A stretch of DNA of 64,000 nt from Rhynchopus sp. YZ270_cl-10 (lineage: Eukaryota > Euglenozoa > Diplonemea > Diplonemida > Diplonemidae). The stretch spans positions 620,001-684,000 of the forward strand of contig OZ037847.1 of assembly GCA_964035575.1 (NCBI GenBank). The letters are read 5' to 3'. Positions 24,986-35,170 of the stretch are shown here, one piece after another. Numbering within the stretch: the stretch's first letter is position 1; each line of letters opens with the position of its first letter. Position numbers and translations under genes: made by a program. The notes under the pieces are model-generated. The model saw only the letters and a list, made by a program, of their open reading frames with translations, was not told where the DNA came from and ran no database searches.

Positions 24986-26020
24986 TCACTCACTCTCCTC
25001 CCCCTTCTCCTCAGCTTCTTCTTCACACCTTGCCTCTGCCTCTGCCTCCGCCTCTGCCTCTCGCTGTTCCCCTCTTGTGTCCACATACTCCAGGTCGCAT
25101 CGTTTGAAGAGGTTCAAGATGTTTTCTTCCGGCTGCTTTACAATCTTTTTCCTGAATGTTTCTTCATGAGTGTTTGTCACCGGGTTGTAGCCGGTGTGCG
25201 GGAGAAGCTCCTTTTTGAAAAGGGATCCATACGCCTGGTGGGGGTGCAGAGGGAGAAGCGACTGTTCGACCAACCACTCCAATTTTACTTTTGTTGCTAG
25301 CTTCATAGTAGCGCCGGCGCCTTCGATTTTGCCTTTTTGCTGAAAAACTGCGTCGGCAACACCGTTCAGACCTGAGTCATAACCACGCCACAGAAGCACA
25401 CCACATGCTTCGTGCAATGTATCATACTGAGCCAATCTGCAGTCGAACACACCGAGAAGACGTTCTTCATCTCCGTTTAGACCACCTTCTGGAACCAATT
25501 TCATGAGAAGATGGTTGAAGAGCACACTGACGTGGGATGCACTGAGGGAGAGAAGCTTTTGGACACGCCCGTTGCGGAGGTGCGGCATTTGCTCGCCTCG
25601 GACGATGCGTGCTGGGGGGATGAGGACGGTCATTTCATCGCTTTGGGTGTACCCGGCGAAGGCGTGGGTGTACTCCATGAGAGAGGTCACACAACGTTGC
25701 ATGATGTCCGCCATCTCAGGAGAGAACCCCTGTGGGATAAGCCCAGCACGACGCAGCACCTTCAGATATTTGGAAAAACCACTCCCATCAAGACGAAGGG
25801 TAAGCCACTTCGACCCATCAACAGAATCAACCAAACTGCTTTCACGTTCCTGCTTGCGCACGAAATCCCCCAACACATTCCACTCCGTTCTACCTACATG
25901 GGGTGCCAGCTGGTACATATCCTCCTTCAGACCATTGATCTTCCATTCATGCGTTTCATGGCTTCGCAACAAACCTACAATGCGAGTCACAGCGGCGGAA
26001 AGGGTTTGCGGGGATGCCAT
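24986..26020 (-). CDS. Thg1-superfamily protein (tRNA-His guanylyltransferase-like)
   Basis: A single exon of 344 residues. The core matches Thg1: RLDGSGF at 76-82 carries the first metal Asp (D78), and TQSDEMTVLI at 125-134 carries the Asp/Glu pair (D128, E129) of the polymerase-like palm. A segment FDCRLAQYDT...LLWRGYDSGLNGVADAVF at ~192-226 corresponds to the region of the Thg1 HINNLYN motif, but only the Asn and general shape survive. Family members add nucleotides 3'-5' to tRNA-His or repair tRNA 5' ends. The C-terminus is an unusual Glu/Ala-rich acidic tail (~315-344). The start is supported by a strong pyrimidine tract and CAG ending 8 nt before the ATG (26029-26030). Catalytic metal residues are present, so activity is plausible; whether it is true Thg1 or a Thg1-like repair enzyme cannot be told here. 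Confidence 0.85.
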   Translation of the reverse strand: MASPQTLSAAVTRIVGLLRSHETHEWKINGLKEDMYQLAPHVGRTEWNVLGDFVRKQERESSLVDSVDGSKWLTLRLDGSGFSKYLKVLRRAGLIPQGFSPEMADIMQRCVTSLMEYTHAFAGYTQSDEMTVLIPPARIVRGEQMPHLRNGRVQKLLSLSASHVSVLFNHLLMKLVPEGGLNGDEERLLGVFDCRLAQYDTLHEACGVLLWRGYDSGLNGVADAVFQQKGKIEGAGATMKLATKVKLEWLVEQSLLPLHPHQAYGSLFKKELLPHTGYNPVTNTHEETFRKKIVKQPEENILNLFKRCDLEYVDTRGEQREAEAEAEAEARCEEEAEEKGEESE

Positions 26021-26028
26021 GCGAGCTT

Positions 26029-26062
26029 CTGAAGAAAAAAGGAAAAAGGAAAAAAAATGTGT
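26029..26062 (-). promoter_or_regulatory. Trans-splice acceptor of the Thg1-like gene
   Basis: A run of T and C ending TTCTTCAG directly precedes an 8-nt leader and the ATG. This is the layout of a spliced-leader acceptor. Cis-splicing from an upstream leader exon would look the same. Confidence 0.6.
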
Positions 26063-26174
26063 AGATAAACCTAGCCTCAGTACTTAGTCACCTAAAGGGG
26101 GCGAGGGGGTGAGGGGAAGGGAGGGGGTGGAAACTACTTATTGCGGTATTCCTGTGTATATGAAAGAGTTTTTT

Positions 26175-26222
26175 TTGAAAACTTGGTTGTAGTGTAGACA
26201 TCCGATGAACTCCACTATATTG
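26175..26222. repeat. Short hairpin family D, best copy
   Basis: Unit: TGAAAACTTGGTTGTATTAG, TGTAGACACCCGAGGATGAGC, TCCACTAT, pairing TAGTG with CACTA. Other copies: 18207-18260, 29070-29108, 42945-42975 (inside intron 1 of the WD40 gene), 58055-58100, 58625-58680 and 58712-58750. A longer relative with GTAGTTGCCTCGGTTGTGTTG occurs at 7200-7260 and 35265-35325. Confidence 0.75.
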
Positions 26223-26240
26223 TTTTTGTGTTTTCAATTA

Positions 26241-26357
26241 CAGTAGTAGGCCAAGAAACTTGGCGACCAAATAATTTGTCGAACCAAAATAATATTGGCG
26301 GATTTTAGGGGTTTTCTTGCAATTGGCGACTTTTTTTGGTCGCCAATAGCCCTACTG
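26241..26357. mobile_element. Miniature TIR element
   Basis: About 117 bp bounded by CAGTAGTAGGCC...TTGGCGACCAAA and TTTGGTCGCCAATAGCCCTACTG. The CAGTAG ends suggest a hAT-like MITE, but flanks do not show a clean 8-bp duplication. Confidence 0.6.
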
Positions 26358-27299
26358 CAATCGGATGATGATTAAAAAGTTGGCTTTGTACTCTCGCTGT
26401 GAGAAAGGTTGAAAATCCTGTTGGTGTAGTGATGTTATATTAACCAAGAGTTTTTTTTTCACTATCTTTTGTGATGTGGAGAAAGGAGTGGGGAGGGTTT
26501 TGGGTTTCTTCTTCCAATATATTGATGGCATGGGGGGCGGGAAAAGGCGGGAATGAGGGGGGGAAAAGGCAAAAACGTCCTCGCGGACGTAGGACGCCAC
26601 AAAAAGAAAAAGGGGGAAAGAAAAACCAGGCAAAAAAAAAGAAAAAGAAAAAAAAAAAAGAAAGCTAGTCAAGGGTACTATCAGGTGCACCCGCAAATCC
26701 ACTACCACTATTTTGGTGGCATTTTTATTTTCTTGAAACTAACTGATTTTTTATTATCCATTGACAGAAAAGGGAGATGATGTTTTCCCTTTCATCACTC
26801 TTATGTTTCCCCTGCTTGATTTTTTTTTGTTGTATCGACAATCACGTTATACCTACTGGTATAACGATCTGTACTCAATGTCGGCCGAAGCCAGAAGGTA
26901 TAGACGCAGATCATCTTCAACCCTTTAGAGTAACTTTTTTTTTTTTTGAATTTTCTCGCCTCTGGTAATTCCTTTAGAGACACCCTTCCCCAACCCCCTT
27001 CCCACCCTCATTGACTAAATCCCCGCTTGATCATAAGATCTGCAGATGGACCTACCGGGTAGCCAGGCTCTGTGCACAACAAACCTCCACAAGGAAGGAT
27101 GCGTCTTCAGCCTAACAACTTTTTTTGTAAAGAAAAATATCTTAGAAAGACAGAAATCTGTACTTTTCTTTTTCAGACAGCGCACCTTGTCCATTAGAAA
27201 ACTCGGGCCTGGCTGTTTTTTTTTTTTTTTTTTTTTTGCAACAACAAAAAAAAATTGGGGGAAATGGAAAAAGGAAAAAGAAAAAAGAAAAAAGAGAAC

Positions 27300-28533
27300 T
27301 CACGCCAAGGTCAGCTTCAGTGTCGGCTGTGCTCCTCCTTCTGCTTCGGCCTTTTCTCTACGCTCTTTCATTTGCTTCAAGTGTCGTGTCGACATCATCT
27401 GTTTTATCACACCCACCACCGACATGAAGGCGAAGATCATAACCTGTGTGTGTGTGATGGTCGGGTTTTTTTGGTATCGAGGTACACATTGTCTCCCAAA
27501 GGCTTTGTATTACAGTAACACAACAAACATCGGATCCCAAAATCCACCTTAGTTTTTTACCCCTCCGGTGTTGTGTTACTGTAATTGATGCAAGACGCAA
27601 AGCCATCCTGAACTCAAGAAAGTAGTACAAAAATTGCTTCGTTTTAGGGTAAGGGGTGGGTTAAAAGGGGGGGTTTTGTTGTTTCTTTTGCATACCAATA
27701 CTCGCGCCCCACGGACGAACTGCGCTATTTCAAACAGCACCTTTGCGATCCAGAACACCACGGATCCTGTTGTGTTGTTGGTGTTGTTTTTCTGTATCTT
27801 TCCCTAAAGGCTTCTGTCTCACGAATAGACAAGATATCACCTTAAAAAAAACTGAAGATATAATTTTTTTTTTGAATGTGTCAACACAGCTTCGTTAGGA
27901 TCACTGTAGTGCGTTGTGTAAAAACCTTTGGTTGTCGCTACGCAGATTGTAGAAAAGGTAAAAGGTCATACCGTATTTTTTTTTAATCTTCCAGAGCATT
28001 TGTGTTGTGGACTCCTCCCATCGTGTTTCCGATGCTTTGTAGACGCGTTCGTGGAGCTCAGACCTGGGCACCGGCGGCTCGTCGCCTGTTGCTCTGTTTC
28101 CTATCAACCCTGTTTTGGTCTTATTTTTAAGGACCATCTTGATCAAAAGACGGTTAGCTTCGTTGATTTCAATGATCTGTGTTGGTGTTGATGGTGTTGT
28201 TGTTGTTGTTGTTTTTTCCCTTAACTATAATCCCTACACACAGCCTTTCAGTTAGTTCACTATATTTGCGGTATCAAATTCGAAAAAAAGTCATTTTCCC
28301 CATACCTTTTTCGGGTCTGCGTCCGGATTCAAATCAGGATGGTATTTTTTGACAAGGTCTCTGTATGCCTCTCTGACTTCCTTGTCGGTGCAGTTGTCTT
28401 CCACCCTCCCCTCGAACACCTCAAAAGGGTCGATCTTTGATGCATTAGTGTCAGCCTGTGCGTACCGCCGTGCACCCAACAATGCCCCCCTTTGCGCCCC
28501 TCTCATCGCACCCCGACAAGCAGAAAGCATCAT
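27300..28533 (-). CDS. Mitochondrial-type J-domain protein, four exons
   Basis: Exons 28533-28306, 28176-27972, 27766-27696 and 27443-27300 join in frame to 215 residues. Donors are GTATGG, GTATGA and GTATGC; acceptors follow CACAG, CAACAG and a CA-rich tract. The N-terminus (MMLSACRGAMRGAQRG...RRYAQ) is basic with no acidic residues, like a mitochondrial presequence. A J-domain follows: FEVF, REAYRDLVKKYHPDLNPDADPKK with the HPD motif in exon 1, continuing into IIEINEANRLLIKM in exon 2. Exon 3 and the start of exon 4 are hydrophobic (VVFWIAKVLFEIAQF; VMIFAFMSVVGVI), followed by a charged tail KQMKERREKAEAEGG. J-domains stimulate Hsp70; this one may be membrane-anchored in the mitochondrial inner membrane. 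Introns are 129, 205 and 252 nt. Exon joins are my inference from splice signals and phase. No specific J-protein class is recognised. Confidence 0.75.
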
Positions 28534-29254
28534 ACTGCAGTCCGTTCCCTAATGGCCGCCAAAACCCCCCTTTTTTTTTGTGTCCTTTTCCCTGTTTCAA
28601 TTGTATTAAAAAAATACGGATTAAGGTAGCAAAGAGAGGGGGAGATGAGGGTGTTGTTCTTTGGGGGGGAAATCAAATTCCTTGAGAAAGAGGAGAGGAA
28701 AGGAAAAGGGTTATCAATTGTGCATAATTAGGGAAACGCATTAAAAGAGAGAAAAATATGTTGAAGATATAATTGGCTAAAAGACGTGGAAAGTGTAAAA
28801 TGCCTCACCAGAAGACACCCAGATACAAGGTATTTGATGTCCCTGTGGGTTATCGAACCCCAAAAAGAGCAATTAAAAACGGAAAATTAGGAAATATCAG
28901 AAAAAATACAAAAAAAAAGAGTAAAAACGAAACACAGTGCGGGGAGGTAAATTGAGTGGTTGAGTATTTTTTTGAACTATAGGACGGAGGTTGTCCGACG
29001 TAGTCTCCTCGTCTTGTTTTATCCTGTTTTGGTTTATCTTTTTAAATGAGGGATGGTTCTCTTTCTTCATTGTATTAGTGTAGACACCCGAGGATGAGCT
29101 CCACTATTTGATTTTTTTGAAAAATACAATGGACACTATAATCAGAGGAGGAACAGAGAAGAGAAATAATCATTTTGTTTTTTTTTTTTTGAGCAGTGAA
29201 ATTTGGGGCTGAGGGAGGATAATTACGGCAAAAAAAATATTGCAAAAAAAAAAC
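28534..29254. other. Upstream region of the J-protein gene
   Basis: Contains a family C copy (28799-28880) and a family D copy (29070-29108). A 60-residue open frame across the family C copy is not believed. Confidence 0.6.
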
Positions 29255-29392
29255 AAGTAATTGCTATCGGAAAAAAAACGGGGTGTGCTGTGGAACTCCA
29301 TCCTGTAGAAATAATCTACAACACGCCCAGCATTCTGCTCTTCTACTGCGGAGCTTTCCACAGCACACCCCGCTTTTTTCTTAGCAATTAGT
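29255..29392. repeat. Foldback element with ~40-bp arms
   Basis: Arms TAATTGCTAT...CGGGGTGTGCTGTGGAA and their inverse TTCCACAGCACACCCCG...TTAGCAATTA enclose ~50 bp. MITE-like, no coding potential. Confidence 0.85.
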
Positions 29393-29500
29393 TGTTCTTG
29401 TTGTTATTGTTATTTTCAACCACCTTCCTTCAACCCTTGTAGGGATCAGTTGCTATTTTTTTCGCGAAAACATGAAATTATACATTTCAAGAGAACAAAT

Positions 29501-30556
29501 TAAAAAGGGTCCTTATTTGCATTTTTGGGCTCCGCCCGTGCAGTGGTGGGGTCAATCTCGAAAATTGGACAATTTTTTGACCACTTAAATTTTGAGAAAT
29601 ATGAGCCCGGTTGCTTATACGTGGGGCCCATTTTCGGCTAAAATTTTCCTCAAAATCTGGTTTTGTAAAATTGACCCTTTACTCCCCCCCCACATCGATT
29701 TCAATACTATACCTTACTTCACCTACGGTTGCCCTTACAGGGGGGTGAAGGAAGGTAAGTTGAAAAGGGTCCTTATTTGCATTTTTGGGCTCCGCCCGTG
29801 CAGTGGTGGGGTCAATCTCGAAAATTGGACAATTTTTTGACCACTTAAATTTTGAGAAATATGAGCCCGGTTGCTTATACGTGGGGCCCATTTTCGGCTA
29901 AAATTTTCCTCAAAATCTGGTTTTGTAAAATTGACCCTTTACTCCCCCCCACATCGATTTCAATACTATACCTTACTTCACCTACGGTTGCCCTTACAGG
30001 GGGGTGAAGGAAGGTAAGTTGATAAAAAGGGTCCTTATTTGCATTTTTGGGCTCCGCCCGTGCAGTGGTGGGGTCAATCTCGAAAATTGGACAATTTTTT
30101 GACCACTTAAATTTTGAGAAATATGAGCCCGGTTGCTTATACGTGGGGCCCATTTTCGGCTAAAATTTTCCTCAAAATCTGGTTTTGTAAAATTGACCCT
30201 TTACTCCCCCCCCACATCGATTTCAATACTATACCTTACTTCACCTACGGTTGCCCTTACAGGGGGGGTGAAGGAAGGTAAGTTGAAAATTAAAAAGGGT
30301 CCTTATTTGCATTTTTGGGCTCCGCCCGTGCAGTGGTGGGGTCAATCTCGAAAATTGGACAATTTTTTGACCACTTAAATTTTGAGAAATATGAGCCCGG
30401 TTGCTTATACGTGGGGCCCATTTTCGGCTAAAATTTTCCTCAAAATCTGGTTTTGTAAAATTGACCCTTTACTCCCCCCCACATCGATTTCAATACTATA
30501 CCTTACTTCACCTACGGTTGCCCTTACAGGGGGGGTGAAGGAAGGTAAGTTGAAAA
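29501..30556. repeat. Four-unit tandem array, ~260-268 bp per unit
   Basis: Units start near 29505, 29765, 30027 and 30295 and are almost identical apart from small length changes at the junctions. Each begins AAAAAGGGTCCTTATTTGC and ends GGTGAAGGAAGGTAAGTTGA. Each has the core CAGTGGTGGGGTCAAT, also present in the elements at 16832-17319 and in the nested element near 11360. No frame spans a unit boundary convincingly. The array is not a CRISPR: there are no unique spacers and the units are too long. Confidence 0.95.
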
Positions 30557-33500
30557 CTATAAAAAATGATGTTCGATTTGGTTTCAGACAGGGATATGAC
30601 GCACATGCCAATGTTGATGACACACATATCAGACCTGCTTTTGTTACCAAACCAATAATAAAATTATTAAAACCTATAAAACAAATTGCAAGATGAATGC
30701 GCATGCACACACCATCAAGAAAAAGCTATGAAGATGAACCTGCTTAGTCACCTTTAAAAAAAAGAGAACACATCTGACGACAGATGACCAAAAAGAAATA
30801 TTTTTAAAAAGCACAAGAGGAAAGGAAGAACAGCGAGAAAAAAGCATAGCTGTTGATGCACCTCGACTGATTCACATAAGATCCCAGCCATCCGAATTAA
30901 AGTGCATACGTGCCCTGCGGCCAACAACAGAAGGTGTAAAAAGGAAACCTGATGGCTTGCCCCCGTACCGTAGTGTGAACGGGGATGATGCATAACCACT
31001 CGGACCACCTTCCGCTGAAGAGTTGCGAGGTTTCAACAAAAAATAAAAAAAAAAAAAGGGTGATGTGCAACCGCTCTCCAAGACGCAGATATTTGACTCG
31101 CTGTGGGCACTCTAACAAAAACGAAACATCTGTGAGATGATACTGAGGCCTCTGGTGCTGAGTCACCTGAAAAAAAGTGCAAACACCTCACCAGACATCG
31201 GCGGGACGCAGGCACTGCAAAACTGCAAAACTGCAAACCAAACAATCAAATGAAATGAGAAAGAAAAAGTTTATAAGATGAGACTAAGCCTCTCGTACGA
31301 GAAAGAAAATACCAGTAAAAAATGTTGGAACGCTGGGGAAGTTTTTTTTGAGCATTTCAACATTTTTACTACGGAATATGAAAGAGTACGCCATCACTTC
31401 CACGGACACGGGGGTAACGTTTTGAAAGACAGCTGTACCTCAGGACACAGCGTACCCCGCTGGTTTTTGTGTCGTCGTATTTAGGTTGATACACCCACAA
31501 TCACCTTCGTACCCACCTTTGTGGAGCTAGGGTCTGCACTCAATGTTGGCCGAAGCCTTTGAGCAGATGTTTGTTTGCTACCGATATTTGGAAAATTGAA
31601 AGGAGAAAAAAAAATATCAAGATAATTCAATTCGGACTCCTCGCCTAGTTCAGACACACGCGCATCCTTTTGAAACAGCTGTTACCAATTACGTTGCTGT
31701 GATGCGAAAAACGCAGTGAGATCTGCACTGTCAGAGGTAGTTCCCTGCTCATCACGAGAACACACGGCTTCGTACCCAACGGTCGGAGCGGAATGCCATC
31801 ATGCGTACAGGGAAGCCCTCAGGGCCTAAGGTTCTTTTATTTTCAAATGAGGCAAATTAGACTGCTAAGTTACCTTTAAAATAGAAATATGTTCCAAGTA
31901 TGGATGGTTACAAAAAAAAGATGTCAACCAAAAAATGAAGTCCATCCTGCCTCCATGTCTTTTTTTGAAAGGGTGAACTTTTGTTCGTTGATGAGATAAA
32001 CCCTATAGGGTTTTGTTCTGTTTCGTTTCTAATTGGGTGTTGCGAAGAAACCAATTCGCACGCGAACAGTTTCGCACAAGACCCAAAAAAAAAAAAAAAA
32101 AAGAAAAAACGAAAGCTCGATCACCAAACAGCACCGAATTCGGAAAAGAAAGAAATTTGAAAGGTGAATACACCTTTCGCGCAACACACATCTTCACCAC
32201 TATCGTAATCGCGCTGAAACACGCTGGGTTTAAAAAAAAAAAACACGACTTCACGACCCTGGGACACATAAAGAAGGCAAATGGCCCGAAGAAAGTACAC
32301 CGCTTTCCCTCCTGGTCATTTAACCCATATAAAGGTGTTTCATAAACATTCTGTCGGTGCGGCCCTATTTCTATTAGAAGTGGGCAAGATTGACGGAATG
32401 TGGAGGGGGGGAAACAAAAAAATAGAGATAAGGACAGACGAATAGCAGCAAGGTTGGCGCCCTGTTGTTAAAGTGTGCAGCAAAAAACGTCCCAAAGGAA
32501 AAATGCGTTACTGATATGTGTGCATCTTTTTTGGTGTTCGCGACACACCCTTTACAAAGGTGATGAAGTCATAAGCTGCGAATGATGGGTGTCGAAAGCA
32601 TTTTTACAAAACCTTACATTGTTTCATATACTAACTATTCTACTGAATAGATGGTATAATAGCCTTACAAAAAAAAGCAAGCAAACGTATTGGCTTTCAA
32701 TCGACCAAAACAAGAAAAACCAAATCAGCATTATTGGAAGAAAAGTAAAGTTGATATCCTAGACACTACAAAGTGGATGCAGGCACATATCACCCTCTGA
32801 AGAAAGAAACAACAGATCCATTGCCAGGGTAAAGAAGAACCGTTTATAAGATGAACCTAAGCCTCTCGTGATTAGTCATCTAAAAAATGCCTCTCGTCAC
32901 ACATTTTTAAAAATAAAGCTGGAAAGATCGAACGCCCACATTTATATTTTTCTATTTTTTCTAATGTCAACACTACGTATTGCCTTGCCCACACCTTTTC
33001 CCTCAAAGCTTTTTCGTATGGGCACACCCCCTTCGCGCCTTCGCACAGAGGAAAGGGGTGATGATGGTGATGGGGAAATGGGTGCAAAATCAAGGTGACT
33101 CTCAGCGTCGTTCAGCTTAGCAAAGGGGTGCTCTGCTGAGAGTAACAACAGGAGTCTAATTTCAAAAAAGCAAAGGGGTTTAAGGGGTATAAGGGGTATA
33201 ATACAAAACAAACAAAACCACACAATAAAACCGTTGCCAATGTTGAGAACGCCTTTTGACACTTCTTCACACTCCTGGGGGGGTGTTATTGAACCCCCAA
33301 GAGTTGCTGGTTGGGAGTAGCTGAAATGAAAAGGTTCGGTGCTGTAGAGACGGCTACGTAACGTTGTGAAGAAGGTGGGAATGGCTTGGGTTCGGGCTTT
33401 TTGTGGGAATATAGGACTTTTCTCATTCGAGTAATGAGCACAAAGCAGGATGAGGGGTTTTACCTTCCTCTAACAAAGTCTCCCATATTTTCCCCTTAGG

Positions 33501-33693
33501 GCTTCCCCATACGGGAGTACAAATATATGCCCGGAGGTGACGCACTCCATTTCCCTTCATAGGACATGGTCTTGGAACTGTCACATTTTTTTTTTGTGAT
33601 TACCGTTTCAAAAAAACGTCAGTGTACAGACCACTTTCGTGTCTGACGGTTATTATATTATAATATATCAAAAAAAAACGCACGAATTGGGTG
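30557..33693. other. Gene-free repeat region
   Basis: Many family A and B hairpins, the ~170-bp repeat at 30860-31036, a family E copy (31480-31565), and a small foldback AAAATGTTGGAACGCTGGGG at 31315-31375 related to the ends of the outer nested element. Stretches 31380-31490 and 31680-31830 lack homopolymers but show no convincing frame. Confidence 0.6.
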
Positions 33694-33893
33694 TTAAATC
33701 GCAGCCAAGGTGTTGCTGTTTTGCCAATTCCGCCGTCCTATTAGAGCGTGAACCCTGCGATGCGTAATCCTCTCTTCCACTGTGCTATTGATAGCACAGT
33801 AGAAGATGAGGATTGTTTCTTTAGTGCAGACATCCTCAACGAATGCAAGCTTGAGCACACCCTGTGACCGACTACCAGAACGTGGCGCGCATA
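33694..33893 (-). CDS. Orphan terminal exon, possibly helicase-like C-terminus
   Basis: An open stretch of about 65 residues ends in TAA and is preceded by an excellent acceptor (a T-rich tract ending TTTTAACAG). The peptide includes VLKLAFVEDVCTKETILIFYC and NSTVEERITHRRVHALIG. The TVEERI segment recalls the end of the second helicase domain of SNF2-type proteins, but this is a short resemblance only. It needs one base from an upstream exon (phase 1), and I could not find that exon between here and 37.5 kb. The sequence lacks the homopolymers of its surroundings and lies on the same strand as all other genes. It is either the last exon of a gene with distant exons, or a decayed gene remnant. 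Confidence 0.4.
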
Positions 33894-34584
33894 CTGTTAA
33901 AACAAAAAGCAAATTCGAAATGGAGAGGAAGAAGTCACCCTACCACTACCAGGCAGAACACACCTATAGCGCACTGTTGTTTAGTGCAGCTGCCATACAG
34001 ACAAATCATCGCCATTCAGGGAGGGGTTTTTTCTAGCAAGATGAACCAAAAGCCTGACGTACTTAGTCACCTTACTAACGAAAAAATGATGCGTTGCAAG
34101 CAGGGTCAGGATAGCAACAAGGGGAGTGGGTTGGGGAAGGGCCGAGGGAGGGGGCACAGTCTTTGCTGCACAAACACTTCGCACAGACACAGACCAACAG
34201 CACCAGGGGGGGTGCCCGGGCATGGCCTAATTGTCCACAGGCATGAACCGTAGAGGACGCAGAAAAAAAAAAACAAAAATCAAGCGGGGGTTAAGATGGT
34301 GGCACAACTACACCCTCTCTAGGGGTCCAAGCACCAATAAACTGAGACAATATGAATACTAATGGGTTAAGAAGACGGAAAGGTGTGTCGTTTAATTCGT
34401 TCAATATCGCTTTGTCAATAAACAGTCGTCCAAACTTTATTTGGCATCCAAAAAAGGTGACAAATTACCAAAAATCCGCACCAATTTGGACGCCAATTTT
34501 AAGACTGTACATACCCCAGCAAGAACTGTCTAAGGAAAATCTCTAATAATGAATCTGAAATGAACAGTTCCATACTAAAGAAAT

Positions 34585-35162
34585 CAGGGGGGCCGCCACC
34601 TAGCAAAGTTCTGTTGATGGTCAACAGAACTTTTTGAAAATGAAAAAAAAAAAAAAAAAAGGGTTCTGTTGAGTGGTTCAGACCCGTTCTACTTGTCAAA
34701 AAATCTCAGGAGAAGAAGATATGGAGAGGTGAGTGCTCAAACGTCCCAAAAAAATCAAAATCGGGTGGTGGGAAAAAAAAAAAAGTTGCGTACCGTGCGC
34801 CTGCGGCGCAAGCAGCTCCCACCACCAACGCAGTTCCATTTTATGGGAACATTTTTTTAGAAATGTTACGTACCGTGGCTTCGCCAGGAACCTTTGGGTG
34901 TCATGACCGCTGCTTACTGATAAGAAGGCTGACACCACTACGGCTTGTGGACGGCCACCGTAGAGTACAATGTACAGCCTGGTGAGAGGGAAAGAGCAAA
35001 TGTCGCTGATTCGGAGGAACTCTGACGGGCTTGGGGAACATGCGTCTCTCCGCCGGAGGCCACGAGAAGGAGCTTTGCAGGGGGTTTCGCGCGAAGCGCG
35101 AAAATTTTTTTTGGACCATCAACAGAACTTTTTCAAAACCCAAAATCCTGGCGGCGGGGCTG
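34585..35162. mobile_element. hAT-like non-autonomous element
   Basis: A 578-bp element starting CAGGGGGGCCGCC and ending GGCGGCGGGGCTG, with the exact 8-bp duplication AAAGAAAT (34577-34584 and 35163-35170). Both ends contain GTTCTGTTGATGG. The interior has CGTACCGTGGCTTCGCCA and CGTGCGCCTGCGGCGCA hairpins also present at 47.7-48.8 kb. No transposase. Confidence 0.85.
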
Positions 35163-35170
35163 AAAGAAAT

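Larger units (their letters stand above)
26063..27299. other. Spacer between Thg1-like and J-protein genes
   Basis: Holds family B (26063), family D (26175), a miniature TIR element (26241-26357) and family E (26826-26905). A pyrimidine/purine-rich low-complexity stretch covers 26530-26670. No gene. Confidence 0.6.

Noticed and set aside
28773-28955. 60-residue basic open frame
   Set aside because: It reads through a family C repeat and A-rich DNA on the strand without genes.
29501-30556. CRISPR-like array
   Set aside because: Units are ~260 bp and directly adjacent, with no unique spacers and no cas-like genes; the sequence is eukaryotic.
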